Part shown: positions 17,424 to 25,631 of the stretch, one piece after another
Layout of the letters: the number at the start of each line of letters is the position of its first letter
How positions within the stretch are numbered: the first letter of the stretch is position 1
The notes under the pieces: model-generated
Seen by the model: only the letters and a program-made list of their open reading frames with translations
What the model was told of the DNA's origin: nothing
The model's database searches: none
Assembly (NCBI RefSeq): GCF_000511175.1
Contig: NZ_KI866530.1
Span: 3,195,364 to 3,246,830 of the forward strand
Reading direction: 5' to 3'
Length of the DNA: 51,467 bases
DNA from: Sediminibacterium salmoneum NBRC 103935
GTDB taxonomy: Bacteria > Bacteroidota > Bacteroidia > Chitinophagales > Chitinophagaceae
Translations under genes and position numbers: made by a program

Positions 17424-18131
17424 TTATAGTTGTTTAAATTTTCCTTTTACATTTTGTGCATAAACTGAACCTATTGGAATGACTATTTTGCCTAATACAA
17501 TAGTATTACTATTAAAACTTGTAATATCATCTGTATTGACAATATAAGACTTATGGACTCTGACAAAATTAGAAGGTAAATTTTGCTCAAAACTTTTCAT
17601 ACTTTGTAAGGTTAAAAGCTTAAATTGTTTAGTATGTAAAGCGACATAATCTCTAAGGCCTTCTAAGTATACCACGTCCTTAAAATAAACCTTCTGCATT
17701 TTGTATTCGCTTTTTACAAAAAAATAATCCAGGGTGTCTTTAGGTTCCACTATATGTTTTTGTGAAGCTAACTGGTCTTTTACCTTGCTAATTGCTTGCA
17801 GAAATCTTTCATAAACAATGGGCTTTAGCAAATAATCAACAACATCCAAGTCAAAAGCATTTACTGCATATTGCGGGTAGGCAGTTATCAATACAATTAA
17901 ACACTTTTTTTGTAAAATTTTTATAAACTGAATTCCATTTAATTCGGGCATCTGCACATCCAGCAAAATCAGGTCTGGTATATTGTTTTCTAAAAAATGT
18001 AATGCCTCTACAGGGTTAGTGAATTTCTGTAACAAAAGGGTATCACTACAGCTATCGGTATAACTTTCCAAAAGCTTAACCGACAAAGGTTCATCATCAA
18101 TAATAATACATCTAATGACTTTTTTTACCAT
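17424..18131 (-). CDS. LytTR-type response regulator
   Basis: 235 residues. Receiver domain (1-120): acidic pair IIDDE (11-13), phosphoacceptor D58 in LLLDVQMPELNG, K in LLKPI. LytTR DNA-binding domain (about 135-235): YFFVKSEYKMQKV, DVVYLEGLRDYVALHT, FVRVHKSYIVN. Such regulators bind direct repeats about 21 bp apart. It overlaps the kinase gene by seven bases and together they form the only minus-strand operon in the window. A matching operator lies between the kinase and the divergent DUF5694-like gene, which is probably its target. Confidence 0.92.
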   Translation of the reverse strand: MVKKVIRCIIIDDEPLSVKLLESYTDSCSDTLLLQKFTNPVEALHFLENNIPDLILLDVQMPELNGIQFIKILQKKCLIVLITAYPQYAVNAFDLDVVDYLLKPIVYERFLQAISKVKDQLASQKHIVEPKDTLDYFFVKSEYKMQKVYFKDVVYLEGLRDYVALHTKQFKLLTLQSMKSFEQNLPSNFVRVHKSYIVNTDDITSFNSNTIVLGKIVIPIGSVYAQNVKGKFKQL

Positions 18132-19162
18132 TTAATTTTAAGGGTTGTTTTATAGGAAACATCACTTTCTTCTATATTAAAATAATATCTTTTGGGGTAA
18201 ATGAGCTCCAATCGCCTTTTTAAATTGGCAATCCCAATTCCGGAAAGTTGATCTTTTTGATGTTGACCTTTTTTATTTTCTATTATAAAACTCAATTCAC
18301 TTTTTATACTGAGTAATTCAATAATTAGCGGGGATTCAGGATGTTTAAAATCTCCATGTTTAAAAGCATTTTCAACCAGTGGAATTAGTAATAAGGGAGC
18401 AATTTTCTCATTTCCAACCTGGTTATCGATATTTACAACCAAAGGCAGCTCATAATCAAACCGAAGTTTTTGCAGTTCTATATAACTTTTAAGGCAGGTA
18501 ACATCTTCTGTAAGTAATACTTCCTTATTTTTTTCGTAAAGCATATATCGAAGCAGTGCAGAAAGCTGTTCAACTGCTTTGAGTGCTTTATCCGACTTAT
18601 GGTAAATAAGTGAATAAATACTGTTTAAGTTATTGAATAAAAAATGAGGATTTACCTGAGATTTTAAATACTCTAATTCAGCCTGACGATTTTTTAAAGC
18701 AAGCTCATTTTTTTCTACATCTTTATATTGATTGCTTTGTAAAAAATAAAAAACAATACCAAAAGCAGTATATGGGATGGAAAAAAATTTATTGTCCTGC
18801 ATATAATAATACAAATGAGTACCTGGGTAATAATTTTGAAACCCAAAAATGACAGGACAAATCATTTCTTCTAAAAAATACCGGAATAATATAACCAGCG
18901 GAATACAAAGCAATATTAATAAAAATGCTGCTACCTGTTTTTTTGGTTTAGAATAATACCAAAGAAAAAAATAGGAAACCAAGGCATACAAAAAAAAAGA
19001 TACAGTTGTGGTGATTTTCAACCCAAAAGAAGCAGCATTTTTGAAAATGCCGGAAAAATATGTGATTAAGCTACCAGTATTTGCTTCTAAAGAAATACTC
19101 CAGATAAAACTAAAGAGTAAAAAATAAAGAAGCAACTGGGTAAACTTAAATCGCATAAGCAA
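18125..19162 (-). CDS. LytS/YehU-type sensor histidine kinase
   Basis: 345 residues. About four or five membrane helices in the first 145 residues form a membrane-embedded sensor. The His-kinase box is SQVNPHFLFNNLNSIY with H173; the ATPase has LVENAFKHGD and GIGIANLKRRLELIYP. This is the HisKA_7TM-less LytS-type (His_kinase PF06580) class common in Bacteroidota. The stimulus is unknown. Overlap with the regulator gene shows a cognate pair. Start ATG-proximal choices: MLMRFKF or MRFKF two codons on. Confidence 0.9.
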   Translation of the reverse strand: MLMRFKFTQLLLYFLLFSFIWSISLEANTGSLITYFSGIFKNAASFGLKITTTVSFFLYALVSYFFLWYYSKPKKQVAAFLLILLCIPLVILFRYFLEEMICPVIFGFQNYYPGTHLYYYMQDNKFFSIPYTAFGIVFYFLQSNQYKDVEKNELALKNRQAELEYLKSQVNPHFLFNNLNSIYSLIYHKSDKALKAVEQLSALLRYMLYEKNKEVLLTEDVTCLKSYIELQKLRFDYELPLVVNIDNQVGNEKIAPLLLIPLVENAFKHGDFKHPESPLIIELLSIKSELSFIIENKKGQHQKDQLSGIGIANLKRRLELIYPKRYYFNIEESDVSYKTTLKIKW

Positions 19163-19217
19163 ACTTACAGAATAAGCTATAGAATACTTTTAAATTAGTT
19201 TATAAACGGCTGTAACG

Positions 19218-19257
19218 TCTGCAAACTATTCGATTTTATCTGCAAACTATTTGCAGA
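19218..19257. promoter_or_regulatory. Likely LytTR operator in divergent intergenic region
   Basis: TCTGCAAACTATT occurs at 19218-19230 and again at 19239-19251, exactly 21 bp (two helical turns) apart, the spacing typical of LytTR sites. An inverted TTTGCAGA follows at 19250-19257. It lies between the kinase gene and the divergent gene at 19329. Confidence 0.72.
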
Positions 19258-19328
19258 CAAATAGAACGGTTTCGCAGAATAAATTTAATGCTACATTTAT
19301 TGGCAGGTACTTTTGAAATAAAAGTAAA

Positions 19329-20210
19329 ATGAAAAACTGTACTATTTTAATTGTTGTTACCTGCATAGCAATTTTTTCTTTTAATAAAAAAGGGTTTTGC
19401 CAAATTGACCCTGATAAAATATTGCAGAAAAATAAAAAAGTACCTAAAGTATTATTGGTTGGTTCTTGGCATTTTGATTATCCCGGTTTAGATGCCAATG
19501 TAACCAAAGAAAAAGACCGCATCAATATTTATTCTGAAGAAAGACAAAAGGAACTGGCAAAACTTATAAATTATATTGCAGCATTTAAGCCAACAAAGAT
19601 TATGCTGGAATCGGGTGCTATTACCGGCTATTTGACCCACAACCTTAAAGAATGGAAAGCCGGGAAAGCAAAATTATATGCAAGTGAAAGAAGTCAGATC
19701 GGTATTCGCTTAATGGACAAATTAAAACTGGATACCGTTTATGGTGTTGATGATGGAGCTTTATTAATGGATCTTCTTTATGACACATCTTTTAAAAGCA
19801 CTCCTTACATAGATTTCATAACCAAGCGGCATTATTTTGGGGGCAGCGACAGTACACACAGTAGATACAAAAAATTTTACGACTATCAAGACAAGTATGA
19901 ACTGAACAACACTTTGTTAGAGAGTTTTAAATATTTGAATTCCGATAAAGTACTAAACAGGTATTTCGGAGCTTATATTGCTGGGGGACAATTTACTTCC
20001 ATTGAAGATGAAGGCCCTGATGCTCTCTCAATGTTTTGGATGAATAGGAACTTGAGAATTTTTAGAAACATACAACGCATCAAAACTACAGGTGACGATA
20101 GGATTTTGATATTATTTGGTGCTGGTCATATAGCTATTTTAAAATGGTTGTTTGAATGTTCCCCAGAGTATCAAGTAGTGAAATTTGGGGATGTATTGAA
20201 GAGTAAATAG
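19329..20210 (+). CDS. Secreted DUF5694-like protein (TraB/ChaN-like fold)
   Basis: 293 residues with an N-terminal signal peptide (ending GFCQ). Motifs VLLVGSWHFDYPGLD near residue 41 and RILILFGAGHIAILKWLFE near 263 are the His-containing ends of the DUF5694 / TraB-GumN-like family, which resembles metal-dependent Tiki-type hydrolases. KIMLESG gives a conserved Glu. Activity is not established for this family. It is transcribed divergently from the LytS/LytTR pair, with LytTR-type repeats between them, so it is probably the regulated output. Its stop is 10 bases before attC8 R''. Confidence 0.75.
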   Translation: MKNCTILIVVTCIAIFSFNKKGFCQIDPDKILQKNKKVPKVLLVGSWHFDYPGLDANVTKEKDRINIYSEERQKELAKLINYIAAFKPTKIMLESGAITGYLTHNLKEWKAGKAKLYASERSQIGIRLMDKLKLDTVYGVDDGALLMDLLYDTSFKSTPYIDFITKRHYFGGSDSTHSRYKKFYDYQDKYELNNTLLESFKYLNSDKVLNRYFGAYIAGGQFTSIEDEGPDALSMFWMNRNLRIFRNIQRIKTTGDDRILILFGAGHIAILKWLFECSPEYQVVKFGDVLKSK

Positions 20211-20216
20211 CACTAC

Positions 20217-20412
20217 TGCTAACATTGGGTTTTATGAAAGTTGGGCAGACGGAAAAACAATCAGCTTTTGTAATTCTGTTCAGCTTTTGTTCGGGCAGGA
20301 CGTACATCGCTGAACTTTAGTTCTTAACTTCAACATTATAATTTCAATCAGCAGCGATTTCGGGCAGACGGAATTCTATTTCCCAACCTGCATAAAGCCC
20401 TGTTCGTTGCCT
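20217..20412 (+). other. attC8 (196-bp family)
   Basis: Closes C8 (17390-20406). R'' TGCTAAC 20217-20223; arm GGGTTTTATG with CATAAAGCCC; 3' core GTTGCCT 20406-20412. C8 starts GTTAGCAGTAATGCT; the reverse complement of its pre-attC bases is GTTAGCAGTAGTGCT. Confidence 0.92.
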
Positions 20413-20446
20413 GCAAGCATTCCGAGACACCCAAATTATTTAAAGT

Positions 20447-21352
20447 GTGACAACAACGAACGAAATAATTACCGATAAAGACTTTTATGAATATTCAAGT
20501 CTTGATGACTTCAAAAAGAAACTTCAAGAGTTGAAAAGCCTTGACTTTTCAGGGCTTGACAAAAAGCAAATTGGTGAAGCAATTTTTAAATATTTATCAG
20601 TAATCCCCTCTTTGATTGGAAAGTATGCCCCCGAAAAGTTCAATTCATTTAAATTTTATCGTGTAAGACTAAATGTAAATACCGACATTGAGGATTTGAA
20701 CCTTGTACAAACATATTCCTATCCGCTTCCTCAATTCTGCAAAGAAAACGGGAGAGCTAACATAAAATATAAAAGTGTTTTTTATTCAACCAATTGTGCA
20801 TTGACAGCAATTATGGAGAGCAAGCCAAAAGTTGGTGACATCGGCTACTTAAGTTTTTGGCAAGGAATAACGGATAGAGAAATGAAATCTGGAGTTTTAC
20901 TTCCAAGACAGCTTGATAAAGGAAACGAGTGGTATGTCTTAGCAGAGGACATCTATTCATTTGCAAATAAAAATATTGATAAGGTTGCAATGCAAAAAGC
21001 AAATTTCTTTCATGAGGCATTGGACTTTATTGCAGACCTATATTTGACAGAGAAACAACCTTATCCAATTACATCGTGGATTTCAAATGAGTTGCTGTAC
21101 GGGACAGCCTGGAAAGATTTCATTATTTATCCAAGTTTTGCGAATAAAGCATTTAGCTCAAACTTTGCTATACATCCTAATGTTGTAGACCGTTATCTTA
21201 AATTTGAAAAAGTTATACGCTTTAAATTATTAGAAATTAACGGTGACACGTTTTCAGTATCAACGGGAAGAGTTGGTGAGATGAAGCAAAATAACATAGA
21301 ATGGCGAACAGCAACTCAAGAGGAAATTGACTTTTCACTTTTTCCAAGATAA
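20447..21352 (+). CDS. RES-domain protein (possible NAD-depleting toxin family)
   Basis: 301 residues. The three residues that name the RES family are placed as expected: R72 in FYRVRL, E124 in TAIMESK and S230 in IIYPSFANK. RES toxins degrade NAD+ and are usually paired with an Xre-type antitoxin; here the protein is longer than the ordinary 150-200 residues, has an extra N-terminal helical part, and no antitoxin gene fits in the cassette. It starts with GTG. It may therefore be a non-toxic homologue, an immunity-independent effector, or depend on a partner elsewhere. Domain assignment from motif pattern only. Confidence 0.68.
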   Translation: MTTTNEIITDKDFYEYSSLDDFKKKLQELKSLDFSGLDKKQIGEAIFKYLSVIPSLIGKYAPEKFNSFKFYRVRLNVNTDIEDLNLVQTYSYPLPQFCKENGRANIKYKSVFYSTNCALTAIMESKPKVGDIGYLSFWQGITDREMKSGVLLPRQLDKGNEWYVLAEDIYSFANKNIDKVAMQKANFFHEALDFIADLYLTEKQPYPITSWISNELLYGTAWKDFIIYPSFANKAFSSNFAIHPNVVDRYLKFEKVIRFKLLEINGDTFSVSTGRVGEMKQNNIEWRTATQEEIDFSLFPR

Positions 21353-21367
21353 CTCTAATATGCCAGC

Positions 21368-21563
21368 AGGCAACATTGGGTTTTATGCAAGTTGGGCATG
21401 ACCAGCAAACATCAGCAAATTGCAAATCCAGGCTGTGGTTCGGGCTGGACCAGCAACTTTGAGCATTTGTACTTAACTTCAACATCATAATTTCAATCGG
21501 CAGCTGTTGTCTGGGCGGACGGAATGCTATTGCCCACCCTGCATAAAGCCCTGCCCGTTAGTG
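21368..21563 (+). other. attC9 (196-bp family)
   Basis: Closes C9 (20407-21557). R'' AGGCAAC 21368-21374; 3' core GTTAGTG 21557-21563. C9 starts GTTGCCTGCAAGCAT; the reverse complement of its pre-attC bases is GTTGCCTGCTGGCAT. Confidence 0.9.
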
Positions 21564-21636
21564 GTAATGCTAAATGACAAACTCTAATAACCAATTAATT
21601 GTAAATTTGACTGGTTTAAAATAGCACATTAAATAT

Positions 21637-22512
21637 ATGAGACAAACTGTTTTGACCCTTTTAATTGTAATTGCATTTACTAGCCTCAAAGCACAAATTA
21701 CTGACAGTACTAAAACAAGAAAAGATAAATTGGATAGTCTTTTTATTCAAGAAGTTGAAGGTAGAAACAAACCTGATAAAGTTCTGCACGCTGAACCTCT
21801 GTACATAGACTTAATTCGTGACCTTGGAGCGAGAAAAGGAGAAAAGGAATGGAACATTGGGCTTGGTTTAACAGACAATCAAACATTTGATAAGTACACA
21901 GCATTAGTTGAATATGAATGGGCACCTATTGATAGATTAGGTTTAGAAGTAGAGCTACCTTTTTCAATATATTATCCGACTCAAAATGGGATTGCAGCAC
22001 CAAATAGTAAATTAAATAGTTTTAAAATTGCAGGACAGTATTCTTTTTTTGTATCGGAAAAATTAAAAACTTCAATGGCTGTTGGCTACATACACGAATT
22101 TGAACTCACAGACTTTAAAAACTACGGTAAAGGACGAACATTTACGGGAAACGTATACAATCCCTTTTTCATAACAGCCAAAAGATGGGGTGACAACTTT
22201 CATATTTTACTTTATACAGGGCCACAATTCATTCAAAATTTTTCTAACAATTCCATAAATACTAATTGGCAAATAAATTCAAGTTTTCACTACATGATTG
22301 ACGGTACAAGAAATTTTTTAGGAATTGAGTTCAATAAGGAGGTAAATAAAGGCGAATTTAGTATGACAATAAGACCACAAATGAGAGTTGGAATAGCAGA
22401 CAACTTATTGATAGGGATTGTGACAGGGATTCCAGTGGACAGAAAAAATGAAAGGCTAAGTACATTTTTAAGACTAATCTACGAACCAGGACACAAAAAG
22501 CACTACCACTAA
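21637..22512 (+). CDS. Outer-membrane beta-barrel protein, HAEPL-type
   Basis: 291 residues with a signal peptide (ends SLKAQ). The segment HAEPLYIDLIRDLGARKGEKE is followed by alternating beta strands (WNIGLGLTDN, YTALVEYEWAPIDRLGLEVELPF). This resembles a family of bacterial barrel proteins that I have seen but whose function I do not know. Expected location is the outer membrane. TAAATTTG at 21602-21609 is a plausible -7 box. The stop codon lies inside R'' of attC10. Confidence 0.72.
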   Translation: MRQTVLTLLIVIAFTSLKAQITDSTKTRKDKLDSLFIQEVEGRNKPDKVLHAEPLYIDLIRDLGARKGEKEWNIGLGLTDNQTFDKYTALVEYEWAPIDRLGLEVELPFSIYYPTQNGIAAPNSKLNSFKIAGQYSFFVSEKLKTSMAVGYIHEFELTDFKNYGKGRTFTGNVYNPFFITAKRWGDNFHILLYTGPQFIQNFSNNSINTNWQINSSFHYMIDGTRNFLGIEFNKEVNKGEFSMTIRPQMRVGIADNLLIGIVTGIPVDRKNERLSTFLRLIYEPGHKKHYH

Positions 22513-22704
22513 CAAGCGGTTTTGTGCAAGTTGGGCTTGACGGAATAAACCTGAACATTTGTGCTACTATTAAACTTTTGTTCCAGCGTGACGGAACGCT
22601 ATTGAGCAAATCACTAATTTTGAACTAAGAATAACTATTAGGCTGACGTTTACCAGCAGACGGAACTCGAAATCCCAACCTGCACAAAGCCTTGAACGTT
22701 AGCA
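22507..22704 (+). other. attC10 (196-bp family)
   Basis: Closes C10 (21558-22698). R'' CACTAAC 22507-22513 contains the stop codon of the barrel gene; 3' core GTTAGCA 22698-22704 preceded by AACGT. C10 starts GTTAGTGGTAATGCT; the reverse complement of its pre-attC bases is GTTAGTGGTAGTGCT. Confidence 0.92.
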
Positions 22705-22723
22705 GACATTTTAAATCCTTAAA

Positions 22724-23605
22724 GTGAAACTTATTTTATTAAGCATACTTACCATCGCTCTTGCTGGACAAACCTTCTCCCAGCAGAACAGAATTGAAGA
22801 AAACAGATTATTGAAAGTTAAGAATGGTAAATATGGGTTAACTGATACCTTGAATAAAACTATTGTTCCTTTTGATTATGATTTTATCGAGTACCAGAAC
22901 AGTAGATTGATAGTACGTAAAAAGGGTTTACAAGGTTTACTTACCACCAACAACAAACTAATCATTCCAATTAAATATCAATTTATTCTACCAAGGGGTA
23001 ACAATCGATTTCTTCTGTGGACACCAAGTTCAGTTTTTGGCTTATCTGATGGCGACGGCAAAACTATATTGCCTGTTCAATACAAAAGTGTTTCTTCAAC
23101 AGAAAATGATAGCTTTTATATAACTAAGAATGACAAGAACTTAAATGGCGTTTACAACTTCAACGGTGAAAATATACTGCCAGCAATTTACAGGTTTTAC
23201 ACAATTGACGGCTACAAAATCTTCGCAGTAAAGGATGCTCAACCTCTAATCCTAAACATCAAAAATCCAGAAGAGACAATCATTTTAGACAAAGACATTG
23301 CTTTTGTTGAAACAACAAGACATTATTCAATGGGAGAACAGCTTTATCAAATAGTAAAGAAGGGAAACAAGTTTGGTGTCATCAATGCAAGCAATCAAAC
23401 CATCGTGCCTATAACCTATGAGGAAGTGAAATCTTCACAGCACTGGCGTTATTTTATTATTAGGGACAGGGGCAAAATAGGACTAATCAACATTGATGGA
23501 GATATCGTTAAAGAGCCAGTATATGATGCAATAGAACTACGAAAAGAGTTTGTTCTATTGAAACGGAAAAATCAAAAGGACGAAATCTATTCTTATAAAT
23601 GGTAG
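22724..23605 (+). CDS. Secreted WG-repeat protein
   Basis: 293 residues, GTG start, signal peptide ending TFSQ. The mature protein is a chain of roughly 25-35-residue units of the form GKYGLTDTLNKTIVPFDYDFIE, GLLTTNNKLIIPIKYQFI and GKIGLINIDGDIVKEPVYDAI, the WG/KWG beta-repeat (PF14903 type). Such repeats build beta-solenoid or propeller-like scaffolds for binding; no catalytic motif is visible. Single gene of C11, exported, partner unknown. Confidence 0.8.
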   Translation: MKLILLSILTIALAGQTFSQQNRIEENRLLKVKNGKYGLTDTLNKTIVPFDYDFIEYQNSRLIVRKKGLQGLLTTNNKLIIPIKYQFILPRGNNRFLLWTPSSVFGLSDGDGKTILPVQYKSVSSTENDSFYITKNDKNLNGVYNFNGENILPAIYRFYTIDGYKIFAVKDAQPLILNIKNPEETIILDKDIAFVETTRHYSMGEQLYQIVKKGNKFGVINASNQTIVPITYEEVKSSQHWRYFIIRDRGKIGLINIDGDIVKEPVYDAIELRKEFVLLKRKNQKDEIYSYKW

Positions 23606-23614
23606 AAAAACGTC

Positions 23615-23808
23615 TGCTAACATTGGGTTTTATGCAAGTCGGGCATGACCAACAAACTTCAACCAATTGCAAATCCAAGCTGTGGTTCGGGCAGGACAAA
23701 CAAATTTGAACTTTAGTTCTTAAATTCAACTTTATATTTTCAATCAGCAGCGGTTATCGGCAGACGGAATTCTAATTCCCAACCTGCATAAAGCCCTGCC
23801 CGTTGTGC
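23615..23808 (+). other. attC11 (196-bp family)
   Basis: Closes C11 (22699-23802). R'' TGCTAAC 23615-23621; 3' core GTTGTGC 23802-23808. C11 starts GTTAGCAGACATTTT; the reverse complement of its pre-attC bases is GTTAGCAGACGTTTT. Confidence 0.92.
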
Positions 23809-23889
23809 ACCATAACTATTTAATGAAACTAGAATCTGCACTATTAACAAAGCTGTTGAAAGATTACAGAGTAAATTGATTAAATTTAA

Positions 23890-24276
23890 ATGATTAAAAT
23901 TTTAGTTATGCGATTAATACTATTAGCTATATTTCTATTCTTCGCCTCTAGCAACAGCTTTTCTCAATTACCTGTTTCAAAAGTTCCTAATGATTTGCAG
24001 AAGTTTAATATGGGAGCAGTTACAGATACTTTAATTAGAATTAAGACTAATAATAATTCACTGAAGAAGCCATTTATTTCTAAAAATCAAATGCCTACTT
24101 TGATTATAGATAATAAAGGCGTATATGATAGGAATCTTGGCAATGGCTTCGATCTATATTCCATGAATTTGGATAAAATGCCGTGTATTTCACCAGACTC
24201 TACTTTTCAATCAAAAATGGCTATAACTGAATTTTTAAAAAGTAAAGCGAAAAGTTATCAGCCCCCAAAAAATTGA
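23890..24276 (+). CDS. Secreted protein of unknown function, paralogue 1
   Basis: 128 residues (or 122 from the internal ATG, MRLILLAIFLF). A strong signal peptide ends SNSFSQ. The mature part is about 100 residues with one cysteine (KMPCISPDSTFQ) and the end KSKAKSYQPPKN. I recognise no family. A paralogue with about 13 substitutions is encoded at 42668-43054 in a cassette of the same length (733 bp), so both are copies of one ancestral cassette that diverged mostly in the mature region, leaving the signal peptide and C-terminus almost unchanged. Confidence 0.7.
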   Translation: MIKILVMRLILLAIFLFFASSNSFSQLPVSKVPNDLQKFNMGAVTDTLIRIKTNNNSLKKPFISKNQMPTLIIDNKGVYDRNLGNGFDLYSMNLDKMPCISPDSTFQSKMAITEFLKSKAKSYQPPKN

Positions 24277-24375
24277 GTTTAAGGGATAATTGCAATTAGT
24301 CTTTGCAGATCAAGTAATTATTCCCTCTCGTTTAGTCGAAATTTTATAATTTATATAAGCGAAGAATTTAACGGT

Positions 24376-24541
24376 GCACAACAAAAGGCTTTACTCTAGT
24401 TGGGCTTTCAGCAATGGCCCATCAGCTTTGGGATTTCAAATGAGCTTCAGTAATTTGGCTTTAGCTAATCGCGTTAGTAGTGGCCAAGCCAGCAGTAGTA
24501 ACACGGATTATCCAACCAGCGTAAAGCCACGGACGTTGGCA
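24376..24541 (+). other. attC12 (166-bp family)
   Basis: Closes C12 (23803-24535). R'' GCACAAC 24376-24382; 3' core GTTGGCA 24535-24541. C12 starts GTTGTGCACCATAAC; the reverse complement of its pre-attC bases is GTTGTGCACCGTTAA. Confidence 0.92.
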
Positions 24542-24595
24542 GAAATACATTTTTAAATTCTTAATTTTACAAATGTGATAGACTGAAAATATTAA

Positions 24596-24889
24596 ATGAG
24601 AAATTATTATTCGATAATGATTACAAATAAATATAACAAGTTGTTTAATGATTTGCCACCTTTAAAAGGGTTGGTTTTATCTTTTTTTTTGAATTTCTCT
24701 TTTTGGCTAATCATGAGGTTGCTTGCAGATCAATTCATTTTTGACGAAAGGCATTCGTGGAAGTCTAACATTTTACATGCAACTTGGATGTCGTTGTTTA
24801 TGATGATTCCATTTAATTGGAAACATATCCAAGAAATCTTTAAACCTCGCAATAAAAAATATCAAAGACACGAAATAGATAATTTATAA
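24596..24889 (+). CDS. Small membrane protein of unknown function (C13)
   Basis: 97 residues with two probable membrane helices (GLVLSFFLNFSFWLIMRLLA and ILHATWMSLFMMIPFNW) and a basic C-terminus. No family recognised. The 233 bp between its stop and attC13 hold no ORF; the sequence there is AT-rich and I see no clear hairpin terminator. Alternative start at MITNKYNK seven codons in. Confidence 0.6.
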   Translation: MRNYYSIMITNKYNKLFNDLPPLKGLVLSFFLNFSFWLIMRLLADQFIFDERHSWKSNILHATWMSLFMMIPFNWKHIQEIFKPRNKKYQRHEIDNL

Positions 24890-25122
24890 ATTTTCTAAAT
24901 TAAGTCTAATCGTAAAAAATAGAATGATTTTGCTCTTATAGGGTTACTTATCTTTATTAGATTCCCATTGCGGCGATGTGAATATTTTTAGGCGAGGAAG
25001 CTATGTCTTTTCAAGACTTATCTTTATTAATCTTATTCTAGAATATAATTTTTAATATTCCTACGGAATTTAATTGCGAGAGAAGAAGTAAAGACTATTA
25101 TTATTGAATAAGTGAATACTTC

Positions 25123-25288
25123 TGCCAACAAAAGGCTTTACGCCAGTTGGGCTTCCAGCAATGGCCCATCAGCTTTGGTATTTCAAATGGGCTTCAGTAA
25201 TTTGGCTTTAACTAATCGAGTCTATAGTGGCCAAGCCAGCAGTAGGAACACAGATTATCCAACCAGCGTAAAGCCACGGACGTTATCA
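25123..25288 (+). other. attC13 (166-bp family)
   Basis: Closes C13 (24536-25282). R'' TGCCAAC 25123-25129; 3' core GTTATCA 25282-25288. C13 starts GTTGGCAGAAATACA; the reverse complement of its pre-attC bases is GTTGGCAGAAGTATT. Confidence 0.92.
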
Positions 25289-25470
25289 GCTACTCAGCTG
25301 CAGCGTAGATCCTGGCTGTTGGTTTGGTTAACTTGGGCAAAAGAGCGAATGATTTTTCAAGGTGGTTTTAATCAAACCAGCTATTGAACAAGGCCAAACA
25401 ATATAGCAGTATTATTATTGGAGTCTCTAACAATTTCTTTAGAGCGATTAATATAAATTCAATGAGCAGC
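25283..25470. other. Cassette C14 body, no gene seen (copy of C6)
   Basis: 188 bp, same length as the C6 body, with a few base differences (for example CGTAGATCC here, CGCAGATCC there; GTTGG here, GTAGG there). No credible ORF. It is followed by attC14, which, like attC6, carries the intron. Confidence 0.7.
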
Positions 25471-25631
25471 TTATAACAATAGGCTTTACGCAATTTGGGC
25501 TTCATCAATGGCCCATCAGCTTTGGTGGTGCTAATCAACTTCAGTAATTTGGCTTTCAGCTAATCGAGTTTTTTAGTGGCCAAGCCAGCAGTAGTAACAA
25601 CTATTCCCAACCTGCGTTAAGCCTCGAACGT
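25471..25631 (+). other. attC14 (166-bp family), interrupted by intron copy 3
   Basis: Closes C14. R'' TTATAAC 25471-25477; core split after GT at 25631, resuming TAGCG at 27514. Nearly the same sequence as attC6. C14 starts GTTATCAGCTACTCA; the reverse complement of its pre-attC bases is GTTATAAGCTGCTCA. Confidence 0.9.

Noticed and set aside
24374..24556. Recurrent ORFs of the type KRLYASWASSNGPSALVFQM at 24374, 25112 and 43152
   Set aside because: They are translations of the 166-bp attC family, repeated at several sites with differing frames and ends. Conservation is that of the recombination site.
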